Origin: Paraburkholderia monticola | GTDB lineage: Bacteria > Pseudomonadota > Gammaproteobacteria > Burkholderiales > Burkholderiaceae | NCBI RefSeq assembly: GCF_001580545.1 | Contig: NZ_LRBG01000038.1 | Location: 434,001-498,000 of the forward strand | Direction of reading: 5' to 3' | DNA: 64,000 nt | Part shown: piece by piece, positions 41,268 through 49,583 of the stretch | How the letters are laid out: every line of letters starts with the position of its first letter | How positions within the stretch are numbered: the first letter of the stretch is position 1 | Notes under the pieces: generated by a model | Told to the model about the DNA's origin: nothing | Databases searched by the model: none | The model's input: only the letters and a program-made list of their open reading frames with translations | Made by a program: the position numbers and the translations under genes

Positions 41268-43058
41268 ATGAGCACCTATATTGCACCGCTGCGCGACATG
41301 CGCTTCGCGATGACGGAACTGGCGGATCTCGGCGCGCTGGCGTCGTTGCCGGGCTTCGAGGAAGTGTCGCCGGAACTGGCGGAAGCCGTCCTCGAAGAAG
41401 CCTCGAAACTCGCGGCGGAAGTGCTGGCGCCGCTGAACAGGACCGGCGACGAAACGGGCGCGCGTCTCGCCGCGGACGGCGTGATCGCCTCCGATGGTTT
41501 CGCGCAGGCGTACCACCAATTCGCCGCGGGAGGATGGAACGGCCTGAGCGGCGACCCCGCGTTCGGCGGCCAGGGGCTGCCCGAACTGCTGCAGGCGGCG
41601 ACCGTGGAGATGTGGAATTCGTCGAACATGGCGTTCGCGTTGTGTCCGCTGTTGACGGCCGGCGCGACCGAGGCTTTGCGCCAGCACGGCTCCGACGAAC
41701 TGAAGCAACGTTATCTGCCCAAAATGATCGGCGGCGCGTGGACGGCCACGATGAACCTGACCGAGCCGCAAGCCGGCTCGGACCTGGCCGCGGTGCGCAC
41801 GAAGGCGGTGCCGGAGGGCGATCACTATCGCCTGTCTGGTCAGAAGATCTTCATCACGTGGGGCGACCACGATATGACGGACAACGTCGTCCATCTCGTG
41901 CTCGCGCGCACGCCGGACGCGCCGGAAGGCGTGCGCGGCATTTCGCTGTTTCTCGTGCCGAAGTTCCTGCTCAACGCCGACGGTTCGCTGGGCGCGCACA
42001 ACGACGTCCATTGCGTATCGCTCGAACACAAGCTCGGTATCCATGCGAGTCCGACCTGCGTGATGAGCTTCGGCGACAAGGACGGCGCGATCGGCTACCT
42101 CGTCGGCCACGAGAACAAAGGTCTCGCGCATATGTTCACGATGATGAACGAAGCGCGCCAGAAGGTCGGCATTCAGGGGCTCGCGATGGCCGAACGCGCG
42201 TACCAGCAAGCTCGCGAGTATGCGAAGGAGCGGGTGCAGGGGCGCGCCGCGGGAAGCCGCTCGGCCGGCGCGGTCGCGATCATTCACCACCCCGACGTGC
42301 GGCGCATGTTGCTGACGATGAAGTCGCAGATCGAGGCCATGCGCGCGTTCGCCTATGTGATGGCCGCCGACATGGATCGCTCGCACCGGGACGCGGACGA
42401 TGCCGCGCGAGCGCGCGCTCAGGCGCGTGTCGACCTGCTGATTCCGGTGCTGAAGGGATGGTGCACCGAGCTTGGCGTCGAGCTTGCGTCGCTCGGTGTG
42501 CAGGTGCATGGCGGGATGGGCTATATCGAGGAAACCGGTGCGTGCCAGTTTCTGCGCGACGCGCGAATCGCGACGATCTACGAGGGCACGACAGGCATTC
42601 AGGCCGCCGATCTGGTGGGACGCAAGCTCGCGTCGGACGGCGGGGCCGCGCTGTTCGAACTGGTCGCGCAAATGCGCGGCGTCGCGCTCGAACTCGAACG
42701 CAGCACGGATGCGCAGCTTGCTTCGATCGGCAGCGCGTTCGCGGCCAGCGTGCAGGCGCTCGAAGACGCGACGCGGTGGCTGCTGCGCGCCTTGACGACC
42801 GACGTCGATGCGGCGCTGGCCAGCTCGGTCGAATACCTGATGATGCTGGGCTACGTCTGCGGCGGTTGGCAGATGGCGCGTGCGGCGCTCGTCGCGGCCC
42901 GAAAACTTGCCGCCGACGAAGATCCGGAATTTCACCGGACCAAGCTCGCCACTGCGCGGTTCTACACGGAAAAGATTCTGCCGAAAGCGCACGCATTCAA
43001 AGAGACGATTCTGCACGGCGCTTCCGGGGCCTTCGATATCTCGAACGAGCAGTTCTGA
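41268..43058 (+). CDS. Acyl-CoA dehydrogenase of the ~600-residue (DmdC-like) type
   Basis: A 596-residue flavoprotein that oxidises acyl-CoA to trans-2-enoyl-CoA. An extra N-terminal segment precedes the dehydrogenase core: MNLTEPQAGSDLAAVRTKA (FAD/substrate loop), HASPTCVMSFG, and the C-terminal ATIYEGTTGIQAADLVGRK, whose Glu is the likely catalytic base. A further ~120-residue C-terminal domain is typical of the family that includes 3-methylmercaptopropionyl-CoA dehydrogenase; chain-length preference is unknown. It is co-transcribed with etfBA and probably opens the beta-oxidation cycle feeding the MaoC hydratase. Confidence 0.92.
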   Translation: MSTYIAPLRDMRFAMTELADLGALASLPGFEEVSPELAEAVLEEASKLAAEVLAPLNRTGDETGARLAADGVIASDGFAQAYHQFAAGGWNGLSGDPAFGGQGLPELLQAATVEMWNSSNMAFALCPLLTAGATEALRQHGSDELKQRYLPKMIGGAWTATMNLTEPQAGSDLAAVRTKAVPEGDHYRLSGQKIFITWGDHDMTDNVVHLVLARTPDAPEGVRGISLFLVPKFLLNADGSLGAHNDVHCVSLEHKLGIHASPTCVMSFGDKDGAIGYLVGHENKGLAHMFTMMNEARQKVGIQGLAMAERAYQQAREYAKERVQGRAAGSRSAGAVAIIHHPDVRRMLLTMKSQIEAMRAFAYVMAADMDRSHRDADDAARARAQARVDLLIPVLKGWCTELGVELASLGVQVHGGMGYIEETGACQFLRDARIATIYEGTTGIQAADLVGRKLASDGGAALFELVAQMRGVALELERSTDAQLASIGSAFAASVQALEDATRWLLRALTTDVDAALASSVEYLMMLGYVCGGWQMARAALVAARKLAADEDPEFHRTKLATARFYTEKILPKAHAFKETILHGASGAFDISNEQF

Positions 43059-43107
43059 GGCGATTCCGTCGGAGCATATCCGGAATGAAAGGCCGAAGCA
43101 CCAGGCC

Positions 43108-43131
43108 ATTCATTCCGGAGAACGAATGAAT
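43108..43131. repeat. Inverted repeat ahead of the OmpW gene
   Basis: ATTCATTC and GAATGAAT arms of eight bases around an 8-base spacer, ending 14 bases before the ompW-like start codon. It could be an operator or a leader hairpin. Confidence 0.5.
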
Positions 43132-43145
43132 AATGGAAGGAGAGC

Positions 43146-43931
43146 ATGAAACCAAAAAGGAAGCTGAGATCGAAACGCAAACGGGTCGCCTGTCTCGCGT
43201 TGATCCCCGGCTTGATGTGTGGCGGCGCGATGGCACAGAGCGCGGGCAGCTTGATCACGACGGTCGGCGGCACATGGATGGACTTCGGCGGGTCGTCGGC
43301 AACGGCGTTGCAGAGTAGTTCGGCGGTGGGCACGTTTACGTCGCCGGGAACCGGTGGTCAGATTCACAATACGTTCACCGCCGAACTCGCGTTCACGTAT
43401 TTCGTCACGGACCATATCGCGCTGGACCTGGCGACGGGTGTGCCGCCCGAGCTCAAACTCTACGCGCAGGGGACGGCGGCGCCGTTCGGTCCGCACGGCC
43501 CGACGCTCGACTTCGGCAAGCTGCAACCGCTCGCGACGACCCGGTCCTGGCCACCCATTCTGTTCTTCAAGTACTACTTCGGCGAGCCGCAGACGCGCTT
43601 GCGTCCGTTCCTCGGTGTGGGCGTCAATTACACGTGGTATTCGCACAGCGAGCTGAATTCGAGTTTCAGCAGCGCATTGCAGCAGGTCGCGGGACCCGGC
43701 GGTCAGGCCAGGGTGGAGCTGAGCTCCTCATGGAATCCCGCCTTCAATGCCGGTGCGTCCTACAACATCAGCAAGAACTGGTACGCCAACGTGTCGGTGA
43801 CCTATCTGCCGCTGAAGACCAATGCGACGGTCTCGGCCATTGCGGCCAACGGCCAGCCCGTGCTGACCAACAAGACGCATATCACCGCGAATCCGTGGAT
43901 CACGTTCGTCGGGGTGGGGTACCGGTTCTAG
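43146..43931 (+). CDS. OmpW/AlkL-family outer membrane protein
   Basis: A 261-residue OmpW-type eight-strand beta-barrel. A very basic N-terminus is followed by a signal peptide ending at GGAMAQ|SAGS. OmpW landmarks are the FTAELAFTYFVTDHIALDL strand, LKLY, a PPILFFKYYF strand with the RPFLGVGVNYTWY block, and a terminal phenylalanine (VGVGYRF). OmpW/AlkL proteins pass hydrophobic compounds across the outer membrane by a lateral channel. AAGGAGAG precedes the ATG. Its place after etfBA and acyl-CoA dehydrogenase suggests a fatty-acid or alkane importer for this pathway. Confidence 0.88.
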   Translation: MKPKRKLRSKRKRVACLALIPGLMCGGAMAQSAGSLITTVGGTWMDFGGSSATALQSSSAVGTFTSPGTGGQIHNTFTAELAFTYFVTDHIALDLATGVPPELKLYAQGTAAPFGPHGPTLDFGKLQPLATTRSWPPILFFKYYFGEPQTRLRPFLGVGVNYTWYSHSELNSSFSSALQQVAGPGGQARVELSSSWNPAFNAGASYNISKNWYANVSVTYLPLKTNATVSAIAANGQPVLTNKTHITANPWITFVGVGYRF

Positions 43932-43952
43932 CATTTGCGCGGTGCCGGGGCT

Positions 43953-45008
43953 TCAGACCGCGTTGCGCGGTGTCACGGTATCGACCGCGACGGCCTGTGC
44001 CGCGGCCCGCAACTCGGCCAGCAGCGCTTCACCCGACCACGCAGGCCGCACGTCGGCCCGCTCGGCTTGCCGGACCAGCTCACAGAGTCGCGCGTTGACG
44101 GGCGCGGTTTGTCCGAGGCGCTCGGCGAGGCGCACGACCTCGCCATTGATCCAGTCGATTTCCGTGGCGCGGCCCGCTGCCAGATCGTCGGACATCGACG
44201 AGCGCGCGAGCGGATCGATCGTCAGCATCGCGCGGCCGAGCCGTTCGAACCACGCATCGGGTACGCCGAGCACGTGGGGTATCCATGGGGTCGGCAGCGG
44301 CGTCACTCTGGCCGGCCGGATCGCGGCCCGCTTCAGCAGCGCGAGCGCTTCCTTTTGCGCCAGGGCGAGGCAGAGACGGTACGCGTGTTGCGACAGCTCC
44401 TCCTTCAAAGGCCGGCTCGCCAGCGCGTTGATGGCGTTGTTCAGGTTCAGCAACAGCTTGGCCCACTGCACCGACACCATGTCCTTGTGCTGGATCAGCG
44501 GCAGCCCCGCGCGCCTGAACGCGTCGACGAACGGCTGCATGGCCGGCGTCAGCCGGATCTCGAGGTCGCCCGCCGAACCCTGGTGAAAGGCGCCGGGACC
44601 ACGTTCGACCACGTTGAACGGCACCATCCCTTCCAGCACCGTGTGCCGAGGCAGTGCGGCACGCAGGACGTCCGCATTGCCGACACCGTTCTGGAAACTC
44701 ACGACGACCGCGCCGGGGCGCAGCACACTCGCCAGTTCCGCGCCGGCCGTCGCCGTCGCGGCGGATTTGACCGTGACCAGCACGAGGTCGGCGTCGGCCG
44801 CGGCGGAGGCGTCGGTCGACACGACGGCCCGTTCGGCAGGCACATGCCAGCGGCTATCGTCGTGCCGCGACAGCGTGATGCCGTGGCTGCGCAACTGCCC
44901 GGCAATCCGCGCACGCCCGATGAATCGCACGTCGCTGCCGCCCGCCAGCAGTCGTCCGCCGACGTAGCAGCCAATCGAACCGGCGCCATAGATATAGATC
45001 TTTGCCAT
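43953..45008 (-). CDS. Ketopantoate reductase-family protein (second copy)
   Basis: A 351-residue PanE/ApbA-type NADPH-dependent 2-keto acid reductase. The Rossmann motif is IYIYGAGSIGCYVGG at the N-terminus. The VVSFQNGVGNADVLRAAL block and the substrate-binding K/N region (VQWAKLLLNLNNAINAL) are family hallmarks; the lysine and asparagines are present. It is slightly longer than canonical PanE. GAGGTGAG precedes the ATG at 45008. It lies downstream of a class II aldolase on the same strand. The pair may process a branched hydroxy-keto acid rather than serve pantothenate synthesis; this is inference. Confidence 0.88.
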   Translation of the reverse strand: MAKIYIYGAGSIGCYVGGRLLAGGSDVRFIGRARIAGQLRSHGITLSRHDDSRWHVPAERAVVSTDASAAADADLVLVTVKSAATATAGAELASVLRPGAVVVSFQNGVGNADVLRAALPRHTVLEGMVPFNVVERGPGAFHQGSAGDLEIRLTPAMQPFVDAFRRAGLPLIQHKDMVSVQWAKLLLNLNNAINALASRPLKEELSQHAYRLCLALAQKEALALLKRAAIRPARVTPLPTPWIPHVLGVPDAWFERLGRAMLTIDPLARSSMSDDLAAGRATEIDWINGEVVRLAERLGQTAPVNARLCELVRQAERADVRPAWSGEALLAELRAAAQAVAVDTVTPRNAV

Positions 45009-45095
45009 ACGGATTCTCACCTCGCTTACCGATTGCAGCCGCGTTGCGTCGCCTCGGCAACGCGGTCCTTGATGCTTTGCGTGACCGCCGGGCCG

Positions 45096-45863
45096 TTAGT
45101 CGGCAAAGCCAGGGTTGCGGCGATCGAGCCGGCGCAGCAGGCCGGGCCACACGAGCGCGCCTGGCGTGGCGCCCCGCGTCGCGACCTTGATCTGCTCCTT
45201 GATGTTGTCGAGAATCGGCTGCGCGATAGGGATGAGCTTGCCGCCGCCTGCCTGCGCGCGCACCTGGATCATGCAGGCCGCCTCGAAGAAGTACATGGCG
45301 ACGAACGCGTCCGCCGGCGTTTTGCCGACCGTCAGCAGGCCATGGTTGCGCAGCATCAGATTGGTGTTGTGTCCGAGGTCCTGAACGAGACGCGGCTTTT
45401 CGGCTTCGTTGAGCGCGATGCCCTCGTAGTCGTGATAGCCGAGCGAGGCGAGCACCCCGAGCGATTGCTGCGAGAGCGGCAACAAGCCTTCCTGCTGAGC
45501 CGACACGGCCACACCGTTGACCGAGTGCGTGTGCATCACGCAAAGCGCGTCTTCGCGCGCCGCATGAATCGCGCTATGGATCGTGAAACCAGCCGGATTG
45601 ACGTCATACGGCGACTCGCTGACCTTGCGGCCGTCGAGATCGATCTTGACCAGCGAAGACGCGGTGATCTCGTCGAACATCATGCCGTACGGGTTGATCA
45701 GAAAGTGATGCTCGGGGCCCGGCACGCGCGCCGAGATGTGGGTGAACACCAGATCGTCCCACCCGAACAGCGCGGTGAGACGGTAGGCGGCCGCGAGATT
45801 GACGCGCGCCTCCCATTCGGCCGGCGAAACGTCGTTCTTCAGACTGATTGCGGATGAGCTCAC
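45096..45863 (-). CDS. Class II aldolase/adducin-family protein
   Basis: A 255-residue class II aldolase. Blocks: RVNLAAAYRLTALFGWDDLVFTHISAR in outline, INPYGMMFDEITASSLVKIDLDG, the metal-binding VMHTHSVNGVAVSA (HxH) and LRNHGLLTVG (third His). Relatives include L-fuculose-phosphate aldolase and decarboxylating variants without clear aldolase activity. The start is a GTG at 45863 with AAGGAG eight bases ahead. It lies 87 bases upstream of the ketopantoate reductase-like gene and is divergent from a Crp/Fnr regulator. Confidence 0.9.
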   Translation of the reverse strand: MSSSAISLKNDVSPAEWEARVNLAAAYRLTALFGWDDLVFTHISARVPGPEHHFLINPYGMMFDEITASSLVKIDLDGRKVSESPYDVNPAGFTIHSAIHAAREDALCVMHTHSVNGVAVSAQQEGLLPLSQQSLGVLASLGYHDYEGIALNEAEKPRLVQDLGHNTNLMLRNHGLLTVGKTPADAFVAMYFFEAACMIQVRAQAGGGKLIPIAQPILDNIKEQIKVATRGATPGALVWPGLLRRLDRRNPGFAD

Positions 45864-45922
45864 GTCGGTACTCCTTGTTTGAGGATGCGAGTCCCTATGA
45901 TGAGCGCGAAGCCGCCTAAAAT

Positions 45923-45940
45923 CTGTCAGATACACGACAG
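45923..45940. promoter_or_regulatory. 18-base palindrome CTGTC-N8-GACAG in a divergent promoter
   Basis: CTGTCAGATACACGACAG lies six bases before the Crp/Fnr regulator start codon and 60 bases before the aldolase start. It is a candidate autoregulatory operator for the Crp/Fnr protein. Confidence 0.5.
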
Positions 45941-45946
45941 GTCGAT

Positions 45947-46663
45947 ATGCCAATGGAATCCAGCCTGCAGCGCTACCGCTCGCAACTCGAAACGACGCCG
46001 TGGTTCCGGAGTTTGCCCGTCGAGTTGCGCGACGACCTGGTCAGTCGCGCTGTGTTGCTTACGATCGAGAAAGGTCAGGCGCTGTATCGGCGCGGCGACC
46101 GCTTCGATGGTCTGTATGCGGTGCTGGGCGGCACGCTCGCCTTCGGTTCGGTCGGCCTGGACGGCAAAGAGGCCTTGCTCGCGGAGCTCGGACCGACCGC
46201 GTGGATCGGCGAAATCTCGCTGTTCGACGGGCTGCCGCGTCCGAACGATGCGACCGCCGTCAGCCGAACGCTGTTGTTGCACGTGCCCGAAGCCGCGCTA
46301 CGGGATCTGCTCGAAGCCACGCCGGCCTATTGGCGCGAGTTCGCGTTGTTGATGGCGCATCGACTGCGGGTGTCGTTCGAGAACACCGAGGCGATCACGC
46401 TATTGCCCGCGGCGCAGCGTGTGGCGAACCGCTTGCTGGTGATCGCCGGCGGATATGGCGGTCTGAATGCGCCGCAGACGAGGATCCGCGTCTCGCAGGA
46501 CAGCCTGGCTTCGATGGTGTCGCTGTCGCGGCAGACCACCAATCAGTTGCTCAGGAGTCTCGAGAGTCAAGGCATCGTGAGCCTGAAATTCGGGGAAATC
46601 GTCATTCTCGATTTCGACCGGCTGCGGGCGGCCAGTCTCGGCGAGCCGGATTCGACCCGTTAG
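45947..46663 (+). CDS. Crp/Fnr-family transcription regulator
   Basis: A 238-residue regulator. The cyclic-nucleotide-binding-like domain spans residues about 20-135 (QALYRRGDRFDGLYAVLGGTLAF, WIGEISLFDGLPR). The C-terminal winged helix-turn-helix contains VSQDSLASMVSLSRQTTNQLLRSLESQGIVSL in outline. No Fnr-type N-terminal cysteine cluster is present, so oxygen sensing by an iron-sulfur cluster is unlikely; the ligand is unknown. It is divergent from the aldolase/ketopantoate reductase pair across an 83-base gap with one clear palindrome, so it likely controls both. Confidence 0.9.
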   Translation: MPMESSLQRYRSQLETTPWFRSLPVELRDDLVSRAVLLTIEKGQALYRRGDRFDGLYAVLGGTLAFGSVGLDGKEALLAELGPTAWIGEISLFDGLPRPNDATAVSRTLLLHVPEAALRDLLEATPAYWREFALLMAHRLRVSFENTEAITLLPAAQRVANRLLVIAGGYGGLNAPQTRIRVSQDSLASMVSLSRQTTNQLLRSLESQGIVSLKFGEIVILDFDRLRAASLGEPDSTR

Positions 46664-47247
46664 AGCGCGCGCAAATCGTCCGGCGTATCGACGTCGCGCA
46701 AGATGCCCGGGTCGTCGACGTCGATGCGCGTCACCGCTTGCGACATCAGCAGCGCTTTGGCGCCGGTGTCGCCGTCGAGCGCGAGCAACGCGTCGCGATG
46801 CTCGATGCCGAAGCCGACCGGATGGCCGCGCTGGCCGTCGTAGAACGGCGCGACGAGCGGCGCGCCGTTGTCGAGCGCGCGGGCGACCGCTTCGATGCTG
46901 GGAAGGGCGATGCGCGGCATGTCGGCGAGCGCGACGATCCAGCCGTCGGCGTCGTCGCTCGCCGCGATGCCCGCCGCGAGGCTCGCGCCCATGCCGCGCT
47001 CGGCGCCCTGCGCGAACACGACATCGCAGCCGGCGTCGTTCAGCACGCGGGCGAGCGCGTCGGAGCCCGGCCGCACCACGGCGAGCACCTTCGTCACGAC
47101 GCGCAGCAGCCGATGCGCGGCTTCATGCGCGACCGGCGTGCCGTCGGGCATGCGCGCCAGCAGCTTGTTGTGCAGCCCGTGCGGGTCGAAGCGCGAGCCG
47201 AAGCCGGCAGCGAGCAACACGCCAGTGGCGGCCGAGGCGTAGGCCAT
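46660..47247 (-). CDS. MocA/MobA-like molybdenum cofactor nucleotidyltransferase
   Basis: A 195-residue NTP transferase. The N-terminal nucleotide motif is GVLLAAGFGSRFDPHGLHNKLL (LAAGxxxRxG-K variant), then GMGASLAAGI and VALADMPRI (DMP metal site). These are MocA features: MocA adds CMP to molybdopterin to give the dinucleotide cofactor of xanthine oxidase-family enzymes. The PaoABC-type oxidoreductase genes lie 122 bases upstream on the same strand, which supports this role. The stop codon overlaps the end of the convergent Crp/Fnr gene by four bases. Confidence 0.85.
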   Translation of the reverse strand: MAYASAATGVLLAAGFGSRFDPHGLHNKLLARMPDGTPVAHEAAHRLLRVVTKVLAVVRPGSDALARVLNDAGCDVVFAQGAERGMGASLAAGIAASDDADGWIVALADMPRIALPSIEAVARALDNGAPLVAPFYDGQRGHPVGFGIEHRDALLALDGDTGAKALLMSQAVTRIDVDDPGILRDVDTPDDLRAL

Positions 47248-47369
47248 CGGTGGATACCGGTAATCACGAATGCCCTCGATTGTGCGATGCAACGCGGTGC
47301 GAGGCAAGCGGCAATGCGGGCCGCCCGCCGCGCGGCGACCCGTGCCATCCGCCGCTCACCGTCGCCCGT

Positions 47370-49583
47370 TCAGGTGCGCACCACCTTGTCCAGCGTGATC
47401 GGCAGGTCGCGCACTCGCACGCCGGTCGCGTGATACACCGCATTCGCGATCGCCGCCGCCACGGCCGTGATGCCGATCTCGCCGACACCGCGCACGCCGA
47501 GCGAGTTGATATACGGATCGGGGCGGTCGAGGAACGTGATGTCGAGCGTGCCGATATCGGCGTTCACCGGCACGTGATACTCGGCGAGGTTCGCGTTCGT
47601 GAAGCGCCCGTAGCGCGTATCGAGCGTGCTTTCCTCCTGCAGCGCCGCGCCGATGCCCCACACGATGCCGCCCAGCATCTGGCTGCGCGCGGTCTTGTGG
47701 TTCAGCACGCGGCCGACGTCGTACACCGCGACCACGCGCGGCACGCGGATCGTGCCGAGTTCGGCATCGACGTGGACTTCGACGAATACCGCGCCGAACG
47801 AGTGGAACGAGTACTTCTGCTTCTCGTCGCCGGGCTTCGCGGTCGCGCTCGCCTCGATCATCTTGCCGCCCGAGCGCGCGATGATCGCCGCGGCCGGATC
47901 GCGTTTGGCGGGTTGCGAGCGGCTCACGACCCAGCCGCCCTCGACGGTGACGTCGTCGAGCGGCAGGCCATGCACGGGCGAGGCCGCGTCGGCGAGCGCC
48001 AGCGCAATCAGCTGGCTGCGCGCCTGGCTCGCCGCGTCGCGCACCGCGGGCGACACGCTCGCCGCCGACTGCGAGCCGCCCGAGACCGGCGCGCGCGGCA
48101 GCGTCGAATCGCCGAGCGCGAAGCGGATCTGCTCGGGCGTGAAGCCGAGCGCATCGGCGGCGACCTGGGTCATCACGGTGTAGGTGCCGGTGCCGAGATC
48201 CTGCGTGCCCGATGCGACCACCGCGGTGCCATCGGGAAGAATCTGCGCCAGCGCCGACGCCTCGCTGCGATTGGCCGGATAGGTTGCGGTCGCCATGCCG
48301 TAGCCGATCAGCGTGTCGCCTTCGCGCATCGAACGCGGCGCATGCGCACGACGCGACCAGCCGAACTTCTCGGCGCCGATCTGGTAGCACTCGCGCAGCG
48401 ACTTGCCCGACCACGGCTTGAGCTCCTGCGGATCGCTGTCCGCGTAGTTCTTCAGGCGCAGCGCGAGCGGGTCCATCTTCAGCGCTACGGCGAGTTCGTC
48501 CATCGCCGATTCGAGCGCGAACGAGCCGGTGGTTTCACCGGGCGCGCGCATGAAGGTCGGCGTGCCGACATTCAGTTGCACGAGGCGGTGCGTCGTCACC
48601 TGGTTGGGCACCGCGTACAGCATGCGCGTGACCATGCAGCAGGTCTCGGTCCAATCTTCGATCATCGATGTGTTCGAGAAGCTGTCGTGACGCATCGCGG
48701 TCAGCGTACCGTCGCGCCGCGCGGCGATCACGAAGTGCTGCTCGGTGCGCGGCCGAGCGCCGACCGGGCCGAACATCTGCGGACGTTCGAGCGCGAGCCG
48801 CACCGGCCGCCCGGTTTGCCGCGCGGCCATCGCGCACAGCGACACGTGCGACCACGACGAGCCCTTGCAGCCGAAACCGCCGCCGATCAGCGGCGAGATC
48901 ACGCGCACGTCGGTGGCCGGGATGCCGAACGTCTTCGCGAGCACCTGGGCGGCGCCGCTCACGCCCTGGGTCGAGTCGTAGACCGTCAGTTGCGGGCCGT
49001 CCCAGTGCGCCATCGTCGCGTGCGGCTCCATCGGGTTGTGATGCTCGATCGGCGTGGTGTAGGTCGCGTCGATATGCACCTCGCCGCTTTGCATGCCGTC
49101 CTCGAAGCTGCCGCGCTGGGTGTCGGTCTGGCGGCCCTGCGGCTTGTCCGGCGCGTGCGCGTGCGCCTTCGCCTGCGCGAAGTCGAGTGCCGCGGTGCCC
49201 GGCTGATAGACGATGCGCAACTGGCGCGCGGCATCGGCCGCATGTTCGAGCGTATCGGCGACGACCACCGCGACCGGCTCGTTGCTGTAATGCACCGCGT
49301 TGTCCTGCAGCAGCGACAGGTGCCTGCCCGCCGGCGGCGCGAGTGGGGGCTTGCCGCCGTTCGGCAGGCGTGGCGCGTTCTGGTAGGTCATCACGAGCAG
49401 CACGCCCGGTAGCGACTCGGCGCGGCTCGCATCGATCGACGCGATCGTGCCGGCTGCGATCGTGCTCGTCACGAGCACGGCATGCGCGAGTCGCGCCTCG
49501 GGGAATTCGGCTGCATAACGGGCGTCGCCGGTCACCTTCAACAGACCGTCGACGCGATCGAGCGGTTGTCCGATCAGATTCAT
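47370..49583 (-). CDS. paoC: Aldehyde oxidoreductase molybdenum-binding subunit PaoC-like
   Basis: A 737-residue molybdopterin-binding subunit of the xanthine oxidase family, the length of E. coli PaoC. Visible blocks: GDARYAAEFP, NPMEPHATMAHW, LIGGGFGCKG (cofactor-binding), FMRAPGETTGSFALESAMDELA, VASGTQDLGTGTYTVM and the terminal GVRGVGEIGITAVAAAIANA, whose Glu is the catalytic base. It would oxidise aromatic or other aldehydes in the periplasm. GGGAGGTG precedes the ATG, which overlaps the paoB stop. Confidence 0.93.
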   Translation of the reverse strand: MNLIGQPLDRVDGLLKVTGDARYAAEFPEARLAHAVLVTSTIAAGTIASIDASRAESLPGVLLVMTYQNAPRLPNGGKPPLAPPAGRHLSLLQDNAVHYSNEPVAVVVADTLEHAADAARQLRIVYQPGTAALDFAQAKAHAHAPDKPQGRQTDTQRGSFEDGMQSGEVHIDATYTTPIEHHNPMEPHATMAHWDGPQLTVYDSTQGVSGAAQVLAKTFGIPATDVRVISPLIGGGFGCKGSSWSHVSLCAMAARQTGRPVRLALERPQMFGPVGARPRTEQHFVIAARRDGTLTAMRHDSFSNTSMIEDWTETCCMVTRMLYAVPNQVTTHRLVQLNVGTPTFMRAPGETTGSFALESAMDELAVALKMDPLALRLKNYADSDPQELKPWSGKSLRECYQIGAEKFGWSRRAHAPRSMREGDTLIGYGMATATYPANRSEASALAQILPDGTAVVASGTQDLGTGTYTVMTQVAADALGFTPEQIRFALGDSTLPRAPVSGGSQSAASVSPAVRDAASQARSQLIALALADAASPVHGLPLDDVTVEGGWVVSRSQPAKRDPAAAIIARSGGKMIEASATAKPGDEKQKYSFHSFGAVFVEVHVDAELGTIRVPRVVAVYDVGRVLNHKTARSQMLGGIVWGIGAALQEESTLDTRYGRFTNANLAEYHVPVNADIGTLDITFLDRPDPYINSLGVRGVGEIGITAVAAAIANAVYHATGVRVRDLPITLDKVVRT

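Noticed and set aside
41178..43109. 643-codon minus-strand frame opposite the acyl-CoA dehydrogenase
   Set aside because: Antisense shadow of a well-supported gene, with no recognisable domain.
47250..49412. 720-codon plus-strand open frame opposite paoC
   Set aside because: Arg/His-rich composition typical of antisense frames in high-GC genes; no motifs, and paoC on the other strand has all expected ones.
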